A stretch of DNA of 64,000 bases, taken from contig NZ_CP017668.1 of NCBI RefSeq assembly GCF_001808185.1, positions 2,294,001 to 2,358,000 of the forward strand. Direction: 5' to 3'. Under the pieces are notes generated by a model that was given only the letters and a program-made list of their open reading frames with translations, had not been told where the DNA came from and made no database searches. The DNA comes from Jeongeupia sp. USM3 (GTDB taxonomy: Bacteria > Pseudomonadota > Gammaproteobacteria > Burkholderiales > Chitinibacteraceae). Both the position numbers and the translations under genes were made by a program. Positions 19,107-28,273 of the stretch are shown here, in pieces; positions within the stretch are counted from its first letter, which is position 1, and each line of letters begins with the position of its first letter.

Positions 19107-20354
19107 ATGCCCTTCACCCGCCTCGGCCTCTCGCCGGCCCTAGTCCATGCCGCCCGCGAGCACGGCTTCCTCGCGCCGACGCCGATCCAGACCGCGGCCA
19201 TTCCGCTGGTCCTGCAGGGACGCGACGTGCGGGCGCAGGCGCAGACCGGTTCGGGCAAGACCGCCGCGTTCGCGCTGCCGCTGCTGCAGCGCGTGCAGCA
19301 AGCGGCCCGCGCGGGCGAGAAGCCGCGCCGGCTGCGCGCGCTGGTGCTGGTGCCGACGCGCGAACTCGCCGCGCAGGTCGGTGCCACGCTGCGGGACATC
19401 TGCGAACACATCGCCGAGCCTTTGAAGATCGTCGTCGCCGTCGGCGGCGTATCGATCAACCCGCAGATGCTGCGGCTGCGCGGCGGCGCCGACATCGTCG
19501 TCGCCACGCCGGGGCGGCTGCTCGACCTGGTCGACCACAACGCGCTGAAGCTCGCCGACGTCGCGACGCTGGTGCTCGACGAGGCCGACCGGCTGCTCGA
19601 CCTCGGCTTTGCCGACGAGCTCGACCGCATCCTCGCGCTGCTGCCCGCAACGCGGCAGAACCTATGCTTTTCGGCGACCTTCCCGCCCGCGGTGCAAAAG
19701 CTGACCGACGCGCTGCTGCACGATCCGGCACGGATCGACATCGAACCCGAAGCCGCCCGCGCCGCGCAAATCGCCCAGCGCGCGATCGAGGTCGACCCGA
19801 CGCGCCGTACGGCGCTGCTGCGCCAGCTGATTCTTGAGAACGGCTGGCGGCAGGTGCTGGTGTTCGTCGCCAGCAAGAATGCCGCCGACAACCTCGCCGA
19901 CAAGCTCTACCGCGCCGGCATCGACGCGGCGCCGTTCCACGGCGAACTCAGCCAGGGCCGGCGCGAGCAGGTACTCGCCGACTTCAAGGCCGCGCGCTGG
20001 CAGGTCGTCGTCGCCACCGACGTCGCCGCACGCGGCATCGACATCGCCCAACTGCCGGTCGTGGTGAACTACGACCTGCCGCGCTCGCCGACCGACTACG
20101 TGCACCGGATCGGCCGCACCGGCCGCGCCGGCGAAGCGGGCGTCGCAATCAGCTTCGTCAGCGCCGCGACCGAAGCGCACTTCCGGCTGATCGAAAAACG
20201 CCAGCAGCAGCGCGTACCGCGCGAACGGATTGCCGGTTTCGAACCGCTTGATACCGCGCCCGCCAGCGTCTCCGACCCGGACGGCACCGGCGGCATCAAG
20301 GGCAAACGCAAGAGCAAGAAGGACAAGCTGCGCGAGGCCGCCGGCAAGACCTGA
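19107..20354 (+). CDS. rhlE: DEAD-box ATP-dependent RNA helicase
   Basis: 415 aa with all helicase motifs in order: Q motif (FLAPTPIQTAAIP), AQTGSGKTA, PTRELA, VLDEADRLLDLGF, FSATFP, VATDVAARGIDI and HRIGRTGRAG. The short lysine-rich tail (KGKRKSKKDKLREAAGK) is typical of RhlE. It unwinds short RNA duplexes, in ribosome assembly or RNA decay. It is followed by a strong hairpin terminator. Confidence 0.9.
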   Translation: MPFTRLGLSPALVHAAREHGFLAPTPIQTAAIPLVLQGRDVRAQAQTGSGKTAAFALPLLQRVQQAARAGEKPRRLRALVLVPTRELAAQVGATLRDICEHIAEPLKIVVAVGGVSINPQMLRLRGGADIVVATPGRLLDLVDHNALKLADVATLVLDEADRLLDLGFADELDRILALLPATRQNLCFSATFPPAVQKLTDALLHDPARIDIEPEAARAAQIAQRAIEVDPTRRTALLRQLILENGWRQVLVFVASKNAADNLADKLYRAGIDAAPFHGELSQGRREQVLADFKAARWQVVVATDVAARGIDIAQLPVVVNYDLPRSPTDYVHRIGRTGRAGEAGVAISFVSAATEAHFRLIEKRQQQRVPRERIAGFEPLDTAPASVSDPDGTGGIKGKRKSKKDKLREAAGKT

Positions 20355-20376
20355 GCTTCCGTGAGTATCCGATTTG

Positions 20377-20406
20377 AAAAAAATGGGCGCCGCGGCGCCC
20401 GTTTTG
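20377..20406. terminator. intrinsic terminator between rhlE and the LysR gene
   Basis: GGGCGCCGCGGCGCCC (20385-20400) is a perfect palindrome with an A-rich stretch before and GTTTTG after. It can therefore serve the convergent rhlE and LysR-type genes from both sides. Confidence 0.8.
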
Positions 20407-20465
20407 CTTTGCCCGGCGGACTTGCCGCCTTCAAAAGGCGTGGCCGGTACCGCTGCCGGCCACGC

Positions 20466-21356
20466 TCAAGCCGGCTGCAGCGCCGCGGCCAGGAAATCGA
20501 CGAAGACCCTGATTTTCTGCTGCAGATGCCGGTTGCTGGCATACAGCGCATAGATGCCGCGCCGGGCCATCGCGTGCTCCGGCAGCACCCGCTGCAGTTC
20601 GCCGCTCGCCAGCAGCGGCAAGGCGATGAAGGACGGCAGCGCACCGATGCCGAGCCCGGCCTGCAGCATGTCGGCGAGCATCAGGCTGTTGTCGACGGCA
20701 AGGCGCGCCGGGAATGCCATGCTGGCGCTGCCGTCCGGCCCTTCCAGCCGCCAGCTGCCCGGGTGCTCGGCCAGCCGGTAGGCCAGGCAGTCGTGATCGC
20801 GCAATTCGGCGACGCTGCGCGGCGTGCCGCGCGCCGCCAGATACGCCGGCGCGGCGCAGATGATCTGCCCGACCTCGCCCAGCCGGCGGGCGACCAGCGA
20901 GGAATCGGCCAGGCTCGAGCGGATGCGTAGCGAGACGTCGAAGCCCTCGCCGATCACGTCGAGCAGGCGGTCCTCCAGCGTCAGGTCGATCTTCAGCTGC
21001 GGATGCCGCGTCATGAACTGCGCCAGCAGCGGCGAGAGCACCTTGAGCCCGAACGACAGCGGCGCATTCACCCGCAGCCGGCCGCCGACGGCATCCGCGC
21101 CGGCGGCGGTGGCGTGCTCCAGCGCGTCGAACTCGTCGAGCAGCCGGCAACATTCGGCGAAATAGGCGATGCCGGCTTCGGACAGGCTCATCCGCCGCGT
21201 CGTGCGCAGGATCAGCAGCGTACCGAGGCGTGACTCCAGCTGGCGCACCTGCTTGCTGACGGCGGCGGCGGACTGGCCGAGATCGACGGCGGCCTTGCTG
21301 AATCCGTCCAGCTCGACCACCCGGCGAAACGTGCGCATGGCCGCAAGCAAATCCAT
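20466..21356 (-). CDS. LysR-family transcriptional regulator
   Basis: 296 aa starting MDLLAAMRTFRRVVELDGFSK, the canonical LysR wHTH (AAVSKQVRQLESRLG as the recognition helix), followed by the periplasmic-binding-like effector domain. The ATG at 21356 was chosen by family start. The gene is divergent from the cyclase gene, the usual arrangement for a LysR activator and its target. Confidence 0.88.
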   Translation of the reverse strand: MDLLAAMRTFRRVVELDGFSKAAVDLGQSAAAVSKQVRQLESRLGTLLILRTTRRMSLSEAGIAYFAECCRLLDEFDALEHATAAGADAVGGRLRVNAPLSFGLKVLSPLLAQFMTRHPQLKIDLTLEDRLLDVIGEGFDVSLRIRSSLADSSLVARRLGEVGQIICAAPAYLAARGTPRSVAELRDHDCLAYRLAEHPGSWRLEGPDGSASMAFPARLAVDNSLMLADMLQAGLGIGALPSFIALPLLASGELQRVLPEHAMARRGIYALYASNRHLQQKIRVFVDFLAAALQPA

Positions 21357-21475
21357 ATATTTTCCTGTTGGTTGAATATGTTTCAAGAATTGCCGAGATT
21401 ATCTCCGATCTGGCTGGCAATACCATGGGCGCATGCCTTCCCGAGCGGAAGACCCCACCCTGCAGGAGTACTGCC

Positions 21476-22468
21476 ATGTTCAAGTCGACCCCGCCACGCC
21501 ATGCCGCCCGCCAGCTCGCCGCGCTGATGTTCGGGCTGATCGGCGTCGCCCACGCGGCGCAGGAAGTCGGCATCAGCCCCTGGGGCGCCAACGATGAAAT
21601 CGGCCGCCTCAACCTGATCACGCCCGCCTCGCGCGCCGCCATCATGGCGCGCGTATCCGGCGAGCAGGTTTACGACCTCGCGGTCGACTATTTCGTCGGC
21701 ATGCCCAGCTGGCAGGAAGCCGGCGACCCGCCGTACCAGATGTGGATGACGCATACGCCGCACGGCAACGTGATCGCCGATCCGATGAAGGTCGGCGAGC
21801 CGATGAACCGCCATGTGAGCTACAGCGGCTCGGCGGTGTCGATGTATGCGCACATGGGCACGCATATCGACGCGCTGAACCACTTCGGCCTGAACGGCAA
21901 GATCTGGAACGGCTACAAGGCGAGCGACCACCTCGGCGATCGCGGCTGGAACGTCACCGGCGCCGAGAAGCTGCCCCCCATCGTCGCCCGAGGCGTGCTG
22001 ATCGACGTGCCGGCCGCCAAGGGCATCGCGATGCTGCCGGACAACTACCGCGTCACGCGCAAGGATCTGGTCGAGGCGCTGAAAAAACAGGCGGTCAGCC
22101 TGCAGCAGGGCGATGTGGTGCTGATCCGCACCGGCCGGATGCGCAATTACGACAATGCCCAGGCCTATATGGCCAAGCCGCCGGGCCTCGGGCTGGATGC
22201 AGCGAAATTCCTGATCGAGGACGGCGGCGCCATGGTTGTCGGCGCCGACAACCTCAGCTTCGAGACCTTCCCGACCGAGGTGCCGGAGAACTACCTGCCG
22301 CTGCACACCTATCTGCTGGCGCAACAGGGCGCGCCGATCATCGAACTGGTCAATCTGGAAGCGCTGTCGCGCGACAAGGTCTACCAGTTCGCCTTTGTCG
22401 GTGCCTCGCTGAAATTCCGTGGCGCCGATGCCGCGCCGATCCGCCCGATCGCGCTGCCGATCCGATGA
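21476..22468 (+). CDS. secreted cyclase-family protein (KynB-like fold)
   Basis: 330 aa with a signal peptide (RQLAALMFGLIGVAHAA) and the metal-binding cyclase motif MGTHIDALNHF (H-x-G-T-H-x-D). The family includes kynurenine formamidase and related metal-dependent hydrolases. Here the protein is likely periplasmic, and its substrate is unknown. The ATG at 21476 has a good ribosome site (CAGGAG). It is divergent from the LysR gene and followed by a decayed RidA gene. Confidence 0.82.
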   Translation: MFKSTPPRHAARQLAALMFGLIGVAHAAQEVGISPWGANDEIGRLNLITPASRAAIMARVSGEQVYDLAVDYFVGMPSWQEAGDPPYQMWMTHTPHGNVIADPMKVGEPMNRHVSYSGSAVSMYAHMGTHIDALNHFGLNGKIWNGYKASDHLGDRGWNVTGAEKLPPIVARGVLIDVPAAKGIAMLPDNYRVTRKDLVEALKKQAVSLQQGDVVLIRTGRMRNYDNAQAYMAKPPGLGLDAAKFLIEDGGAMVVGADNLSFETFPTEVPENYLPLHTYLLAQQGAPIIELVNLEALSRDKVYQFAFVGASLKFRGADAAPIRPIALPIR

Positions 22469-22491
22469 ACGCCGACACAGGGAACGACACC

Positions 22492-22800
22492 ATGAACACC
22501 GCATTGCGGTTGATCAATCCGCCCGGCCTGTATGACCGCAGCGCCAACGGTTGTTCCCGCGTCGCCCGCATCGCGCCCGGCGCCCCGGCCGGTCTGTTGC
22601 GCCGCGCGTGGGCTGGCCCGAGGACAGGCACACCACGCACCGGCTCGAAAACCGCGGTACGGTCCCGGCGGTGGAGATCTCGGCCGACATCGTCAGGCAA
22701 TCGCTTGCCCGGCTGCTGACACGGCCGCACCCTGGGCGTACCGGCCGAACGTCGCCCGAGCGGATCGCGGCGCAGGCCGTGCCGAAATACACCGGGTTAC
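22492..22800 (+). pseudogene. decayed RidA/YjgF-family gene
   Basis: It starts as a good RidA family member (MNTALRLINPPGLYD, then SANGCSRVARIAPGA). It then shifts frame, and a second frame shows degraded pieces that could match later RidA segments (GWPEDRHTTH, DIVRQSLARLL, SPERIAAQ). A RidA normally has about 130 residues in one frame, so this gene has suffered frameshifts or deletions. It fills the 390-bp space before the YcaO gene. Confidence 0.55.
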
Positions 22801-22858
22801 GACCGGGAAAACCCGGATAATGGCGGCCAAATTGAGTGCGCCATTCTGGGGTTTTTGC

Positions 22859-25057
22859 ATGGAAATCAAGGTCAACTTTCTCGACAAGCTTCGTTTGGAA
22901 GCCAAGTTCGACGACTTCACGGTGATCGCCGACCAGCCGATCCGCTACAAGGGCGACGGCTCGGCGCCGGGGCCGTTCGACTACTTCCTGGCGTCGTCGG
23001 CCTTGTGCGCGGCCTACTTCGTGAAGCTGTACTGCAATACCCGCAACATTCCGACCGAGAACATCCGGCTGTCGCAGAACAACATCGTCGACCCGGAAAA
23101 CCGCTACCAGCAGATCTTCAAGATCCAGGTCGAGCTGCCGGAAGACATCTCCGCCAAGGACCGCCAGGGCATCCTGCGCTCGATCGAGCGCTGCACGGTA
23201 AAAAAGGTCGTGCAGGCCGGCCCCGAGTTCGTGATCGAGGAGGTCGCCAATCTCGACGCCGACGCCCAGGCGCTGCTGACGCTGAATCCGGACACCGAGG
23301 CGAGCACCTACATCACCGGCAAGGATCTGCCGCTCGAGCAGACCATCGCCAATATGTCGGGCGTGCTGGCCAATCTGGGCATCAAGATCGAGATCGCCTC
23401 GTGGCGCAATATCGTCCCCAATGTCTGGTCGCTGCACATCCGCGACGCGCACTCGCCGATGTGCTTTACCAACGGCAAGGGGTCGACCAAGGAAAGCGCG
23501 CTGGCGTCGGCCTTGGGCGAGTACATCGAGCGCATCAGCAACAACCATTTCTACGCCGGCAGCTTCTGGGGCGAGGACATCGCCAACGCGCCGTTCGTGC
23601 ATTACCCGGACGAGCGCTGGTTCCAGCCCGGCCCGGATGACGCGCTGCCGGTGGAAATCCTCGACGACTACTGCCGCGACATCTACGACCCCGATGGCGA
23701 GCTGCAGGGCTCGCACCTGTACGACACCAACTCGGGCAACACCGCGCGCGGCATCTGTTCGCTGCCCTACGTGCGCCAGTCGGATGGCGAGGTCGTGTAT
23801 TTCCCGTCCAATCTGGTCGAAAACCTGTTCGTCAGCAACGGCATGAGCGCCGGCAACACGCTGGCCGAGGCGCAGGTGCAGTGCCTGTCGGAAATCTTCG
23901 AGCGGGCGGTCAAGCGCGAGATTCTCGAAGGCGAAATCACCCTGCCCGACGTGCCGGCCGACGTGCTCGCCAAATACCCCGGCATCGTCGCCGGCATTCA
24001 GGGGCTGGAAGAACAGGGCTTTCCGGTACTGGTGAAGGATGCATCGCTGGGCGGCGTGTACCCGGTGATGTGCGTGACCTTGATGAACCCGCGCACTGGC
24101 GGCGTGTTCGCCTCGTTCGGCGCGCACCCGAGCCTTGAGGTCGCACTCGAACGCAGCCTGACCGAACTGCTGCAGGGCCGCAGCTTCGAAGGCCTGAACG
24201 ACCTGCCGCGGCCGACTTTCGAAAGCCACGCGGTGACCGAGCCGCACAACTTCGTCGAGCACTTCATCGATTCCAGCGGCATCGTGTCGTGGCGCTTCTT
24301 CAGCGCCAGATCGCAGTACGACTTCGTCGAATGGGATTTCTCCGGCCACGGCGAGAACTCCAACGCCGACGAAGCCGCAACGCTGCTCGGCATCCTCGAA
24401 GACCTCGGCAAGGAGGTCTACACGGCGGTGTACGACCAGCTGGGCGCCACCGCCTGCCGCATCCTGGTGCCGGGTTATTCGGAAATCTATCCGGTCGACG
24501 ATCTGGTCTGGGACAACACCAACAAGGCGCTGCCGCTGCGCGCCGACATCCTGAACCTGCACACGCTGGACGACGCCGCGCTGGCGGCCTTGCTGGACAA
24601 GCTGGAGCAATGCGACACCGACGAATACACCGACATCGGCACGGTGATCGGCATCGAATTCGACGAAAACACCGTCTGGGGCCAGCTCACGATTCTGGAA
24701 CTGAAGCTGCAGATTCATCTGGCGCTGCAGCAGTTTGCCGAAGCGCACGATCTGGTCGGCGCCTTCCTGCAGTACAACGACAACACGCTCGAACGCGGGC
24801 TGTTCTATCAGGCGCTGAACGTGGTGCTCGAAGTGCTGCTCGACGACGAGATGGAACTGGCCGACTACGAAGCCAACTTCCGCCGGATGTTCGGCAACGA
24901 GCGCATGGACGCGGTGCTCGGGTCGGTCAACGGCAGCGTGCGCTTCTACGGCCTGACGCCGACGAGCATGAAGCTGGAAGGGCTGGACCGGCACCAGCGG
25001 CTGATCGACAGCTACCGCAAACTGCACGCGGCGCGCGCCAGGGCCGCAGCCCGCTAA
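22859..25057 (+). CDS. ycaO: OsmC-YcaO fusion protein
   Basis: 732 aa from MEIKVNFLDKLRLEAKF. The ORF is open further upstream, but only across the ridA debris. Residues 30-140 form an OsmC-like domain (GDGSAPGPFDYFLASSALCAAYFVKLYC). The rest is a YcaO domain with the ATP-binding pattern (STKESALASALGEYIERISNN, LAEAQVQCLSEIFERAVK). E. coli YcaO (about 586 aa) is linked to RimO-dependent methylthiolation of ribosomal protein S12. The OsmC-fused form is a known variant. slyD follows on the same strand. Confidence 0.88.
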   Translation: MEIKVNFLDKLRLEAKFDDFTVIADQPIRYKGDGSAPGPFDYFLASSALCAAYFVKLYCNTRNIPTENIRLSQNNIVDPENRYQQIFKIQVELPEDISAKDRQGILRSIERCTVKKVVQAGPEFVIEEVANLDADAQALLTLNPDTEASTYITGKDLPLEQTIANMSGVLANLGIKIEIASWRNIVPNVWSLHIRDAHSPMCFTNGKGSTKESALASALGEYIERISNNHFYAGSFWGEDIANAPFVHYPDERWFQPGPDDALPVEILDDYCRDIYDPDGELQGSHLYDTNSGNTARGICSLPYVRQSDGEVVYFPSNLVENLFVSNGMSAGNTLAEAQVQCLSEIFERAVKREILEGEITLPDVPADVLAKYPGIVAGIQGLEEQGFPVLVKDASLGGVYPVMCVTLMNPRTGGVFASFGAHPSLEVALERSLTELLQGRSFEGLNDLPRPTFESHAVTEPHNFVEHFIDSSGIVSWRFFSARSQYDFVEWDFSGHGENSNADEAATLLGILEDLGKEVYTAVYDQLGATACRILVPGYSEIYPVDDLVWDNTNKALPLRADILNLHTLDDAALAALLDKLEQCDTDEYTDIGTVIGIEFDENTVWGQLTILELKLQIHLALQQFAEAHDLVGAFLQYNDNTLERGLFYQALNVVLEVLLDDEMELADYEANFRRMFGNERMDAVLGSVNGSVRFYGLTPTSMKLEGLDRHQRLIDSYRKLHAARARAAAR

Positions 25058-25179
25058 CGCAGCGCAGGTCATTGCGGGTCACAAGCCCGCAATGACCGCC
25101 AGCGCGGCCCGTCGCTCCGGGTTGACACCCCCGGGCAGAAGCGCGACCCTTTCGGCCTTCCACTCAGCCCGTACGCCTC

Positions 25180-25656
25180 ATGAAGATCACCAAGAACACC
25201 GCCGTCACCCTGAGCCTGAAAGTCACCGGCACCGACGGCCTCGTCTACGACGACGGCAAGCAAGCGATGGCCTACCTGCACGGCGGCTACGACAACCTGT
25301 TCCCCAAGCTGGAAGCCGCACTGGAAGGCCAGGAAGCCGGTTTCCAGACTACGGTGGCGCTGGCCGCCGAAGATGCGTTCGGCGAGCGCGACGAAGCGCT
25401 GGTCACCAGCATGCCCAAGGCCGACTTCCCGCCCGGCATCAAGGTCGGCGGCCAGCTCCAGCGCCCCGGCCCGGACGGCGAGCCGCGCTACTACTTCGTC
25501 ACCAAGATCAAAGGCCCGGTCGTACTGCTCGACGGCAACCACCCGCTGTGCGGCAAGGCCATGCGTTTCGGCATCAAGGTGCTGAACGTGCGCGAAGCCA
25601 GCGCCGAGGAAATCGCCCACCAGCATGTGCATGGCGAGCACGGGCATCATCACTGA
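25180..25656 (+). CDS. slyD: FKBP-type peptidyl-prolyl isomerase SlyD
   Basis: 158 aa. The FKBP core is interrupted by the insert-in-flap chaperone domain, as in SlyD (AAEDAFGERDEALV, then the NHPLCGKAMRFGIKVLNVREA closing strand). The tail HQHVHGEHGHHH is the metal-binding histidine-rich end. It assists folding and nickel delivery. Its 3' end marks one border of the accessory island. Confidence 0.92.
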   Translation: MKITKNTAVTLSLKVTGTDGLVYDDGKQAMAYLHGGYDNLFPKLEAALEGQEAGFQTTVALAAEDAFGERDEALVTSMPKADFPPGIKVGGQLQRPGPDGEPRYYFVTKIKGPVVLLDGNHPLCGKAMRFGIKVLNVREASAEEIAHQHVHGEHGHHH

Positions 25657-25677
25657 GCCGGTTGTGGTTTTTGCCAG

Positions 25678-25708
25678 AAAAAAGCCCTCCATTGCGGAGG
25701 GCTTTTTT
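25678..25708. terminator. bidirectional terminator after slyD
   Basis: AAAAAAGCCCTCC and GGAGGGCTTTTTT form a 13-bp stem with a 5-nt loop. The T-run ends one base before the stop codon of the convergent AlbA_2 gene, so it can terminate both genes. Confidence 0.92.
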
Positions 25709-25709
25709 G

Positions 25710-27668
25710 TTACAGCAACGCGATGTCGTCAATAGGTTCGGCGGTATACGCTTGTCGCGGGTCCCGCAGCGATTGATATGCAGTGCGCAGTGCGCCACTC
25801 TTGACCATGCCTGCCAGCGTGCGTTTGCGTAGATCGTCTGGATCGCGATCCAGCGCCTTTGCCAGCACACGCAAGCCCAGATAGCGCGCAGTGCATAACG
25901 TAAGGATGGTGTTGCGCAATATCTCAGGAGCCACGCGCCCCTGTTCAGATACTGGCTTGGCCAATTCAAGCAGTTGGGTCTGTACGTCGGCCGGAATCGT
26001 CTCCCAATCGAGATAGGAGACACCGGCATGGTGGCCAAGCTCCGGTGTTTCACTCGATAACTCCGGAGTTATTGCGACTAGCTCCGGTGGTATGACTTTT
26101 AGCTCCGGTGGTATGACACCTTCTGTCGACGCTTGGTCAGCCTGTTCAAAGACCGTTGCCATGGTTCGCAGTTGCCCTGGCAAGAAATACACCATGCCCC
26201 GACCGGAGCCCTCGGACAGCAACAACCCATCGCGTACCAGCCCACTCAGCATCTTGGTGATATCTGCGGGATGATCGGTGGAAATCTGCTTCAGGCGGTC
26301 GTGGCTGACCATGCCTTCCACCTGCGCGGTAATCAGGGCCAGCCTTGCCAACTCGGGCTGCACGCGGAAACGCTCACCGAACTGTGCTTCCAGATCGCTC
26401 ACCGCCTGTTCTGGCACCAAGCTACTCATACGCAGTTCCATCAGCGTTTGTTCCGGCTCCGGCTGCTCGTAGAGCACCGGGCTGCGCCAGTGTTGGCCTG
26501 CCCAGTTGCTGTATATCTTCGGCAAGCCCGATCCGGCATGGTCGCCATAACCAACCAGCTGGAACATGGTCTGCAAGCGGCGGTTGCGGCAATCGCTATT
26601 GCCGCCTTGAATCGCCAGCTCAGGAGGAATGCGCATGCGCCCCGGGTTGCGAAAGCCGAACATGTCCGGCCGCTTGACGACCAGAATGGACACCCGACCC
26701 GAGTAATCGGCGTGAATCAGCGTATTGGCCAGCGCTTCGCGCAGAGCTTCGTGCACCGGCGTATCGTCAACACGCTGACCATCCTGCAACTGAAACGGCA
26801 CTTTCAGATCAGCGGTGAGCTTCTGATAGACCCGGCGAAAAAAGTCATACACATTGCCCGACCATGTGCCATCGGGCACCAGTCGGTCAACCCAGCGTTT
26901 CTCGGTCTTGGCTTCTGGCCGTTCCTGATAGTCGACCATGTAATGCGGCGCTGCATCGCGGATTACCTCAGCGCGGCCGAACATCAGCAGGCCGGCCAGC
27001 CGCAAGCCGCTATAACCATCGTCGCGGTTCCTGCCCCAAGCGCCGATCCGCTCCAGAAACTCCGGCAACGGCAAATCGCTCCACACATGGCCCGGCTTTA
27101 CCGCCGCAAAGCGATTGCGGTAAGCCGCCACCGTATCCATGTCTAAGTCATTGAAATCGAAATGCTTCAATACGCGCTCGTCGCGCGAATCCTCGACCCG
27201 CTCGGCCATCAAACGTCGCACCGTTTCATCGTCTGCCGCGTAGTCACCTTCGTACCGGCGCAACCAAGTACCACCAAACGGATTGGTACCCAAGTGCACG
27301 GGACGGCTTTGTCGCGGCGCACGCGGCACGTGAACTTGCAGCACGGTCTTGCCTGAGATCAGGATTGGCTGGACATTGGCCTCGCTCAGCAGATTGGCGC
27401 TGATCTGCTTACGATTATGCAGGTTATCCCACAGCGCCTTACGCACCCGTTCAACGTCGGCCAACCCGATTGCCTTAAACGTACCACGCGGCTTTTCCTG
27501 CACACCGAGCAAAATAATGCCACCATCGGTATTGGCCATCGCACTATAGGTTTTCCAAAAATCTTCGGGTAACTCGCCGCGGCCACCACGTCCTTGCGCA
27601 GACTTGCATTCCAGATCGCACGCCTCAGCGAGCCCAGCCAAGCCACCCTCACTCCATTGCAGACTCAT
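25710..27668 (-). CDS. Schlafen/AlbA_2-domain ATP-binding regulator
   Basis: 652 aa. The N-terminal AlbA_2 domain has its signature (LECKSAQGRGGRG, then SAMANTDGGIILLGVQE). An HATPase_c_4-like middle part follows (HEALREALANTLIHADYSG, GYGDHAGSGLPKIYSNW), then winged-helix-like segments. Such proteins are putative DNA/RNA-binding transcription factors and are often found beside restriction systems. Around residues 520-550 is a 7-residue tandem repeat (VIPPELK, VIPPELV, AITPELS, SETPELG). The strong GGAGG before the ATG supports this start. It lies outside the transposon ends, next to an HsdR remnant. Confidence 0.75.
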   Translation of the reverse strand: MSLQWSEGGLAGLAEACDLECKSAQGRGGRGELPEDFWKTYSAMANTDGGIILLGVQEKPRGTFKAIGLADVERVRKALWDNLHNRKQISANLLSEANVQPILISGKTVLQVHVPRAPRQSRPVHLGTNPFGGTWLRRYEGDYAADDETVRRLMAERVEDSRDERVLKHFDFNDLDMDTVAAYRNRFAAVKPGHVWSDLPLPEFLERIGAWGRNRDDGYSGLRLAGLLMFGRAEVIRDAAPHYMVDYQERPEAKTEKRWVDRLVPDGTWSGNVYDFFRRVYQKLTADLKVPFQLQDGQRVDDTPVHEALREALANTLIHADYSGRVSILVVKRPDMFGFRNPGRMRIPPELAIQGGNSDCRNRRLQTMFQLVGYGDHAGSGLPKIYSNWAGQHWRSPVLYEQPEPEQTLMELRMSSLVPEQAVSDLEAQFGERFRVQPELARLALITAQVEGMVSHDRLKQISTDHPADITKMLSGLVRDGLLLSEGSGRGMVYFLPGQLRTMATVFEQADQASTEGVIPPELKVIPPELVAITPELSSETPELGHHAGVSYLDWETIPADVQTQLLELAKPVSEQGRVAPEILRNTILTLCTARYLGLRVLAKALDRDPDDLRKRTLAGMVKSGALRTAYQSLRDPRQAYTAEPIDDIALL

Positions 27669-27730
27669 GCAACCTCCTTCGTCTTACGACCTCACGACTT
27701 CAAAAAGCGCAATGGCATGTTGTCCTTGCA

Positions 27731-28000
27731 TCATTTGGGCACGGCATTGGCGCAGTGCTCGGTTTTGCTTCCGGTGAAAGAGGGGGGTTCGGTGGCATTG
27801 TCTTTCTTGGCCGCGATTGCCTCGACCGTATTACCGTTGACGAACAGCAAGTAGGCAGCCGGATCGGTGTTTGTGATGTATTCGCGTACCATCACTCTCA
27901 CAGAAAAATTGAGCAGTTCCATGCCATGAGCGATCCAGCCGAACTTTTCAAGCTTCTGGTCAATTATTTTTCTGACTTCAGCTTCTGGCTTCATGAGCAT
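27731..28000 (-). pseudogene. N-terminal remnant of a type I restriction subunit (HsdR-like)
   Basis: The first ~70 residues (MLMKPEAEVRKIIDQKLEKF, VREYITNTDPAAYLLFVNG) match the start of HsdR_N-type nuclease domains. The usual EAK catalytic motif is degenerate here (EAIAAKKDN). It then becomes unrelated sequence and stops at 89 aa, whereas an HsdR has about 800-1000. It starts only 16 nt from the Tn7-like left end, so it was probably broken by local rearrangement. Confidence 0.5.
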
Positions 28001-28015
28001 TACCGAGTAATGAAC

Positions 28016-28115
28016 TGTAGGATCCCGTTCACCCTTAGAGTGGAGGTCCTATAAATCAAGGACTTACTAGCCGAAAATCGGACAAGATCGGCAAAAACAT
28101 CCCAAATTTATAGAT
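28016..28115. repeat. left end of the Tn7-like element
   Basis: The terminal TGTAGGATCCC and the sub-terminal CCCAAATTTATAGAT (28101-28115) are the parts shared with the other end. The stretch in between and up to jetD (28274) holds no gene. No clear further TnsB-site copies were seen by eye. Confidence 0.65.
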
Positions 28116-28273
28116 AATCCTCACCTGCGCATTTCGCCGCTTACACGCGGACGCTTACTTACGCCTTTGGTCAACAATTACGCAGGCAGGGTGGTGGTCA
28201 AATCCAGAATTTCACTCTGAGCAATGATCTGTCGGGATACTCTACCCTGCATGCTCAGGGCATGTAACCCGCT

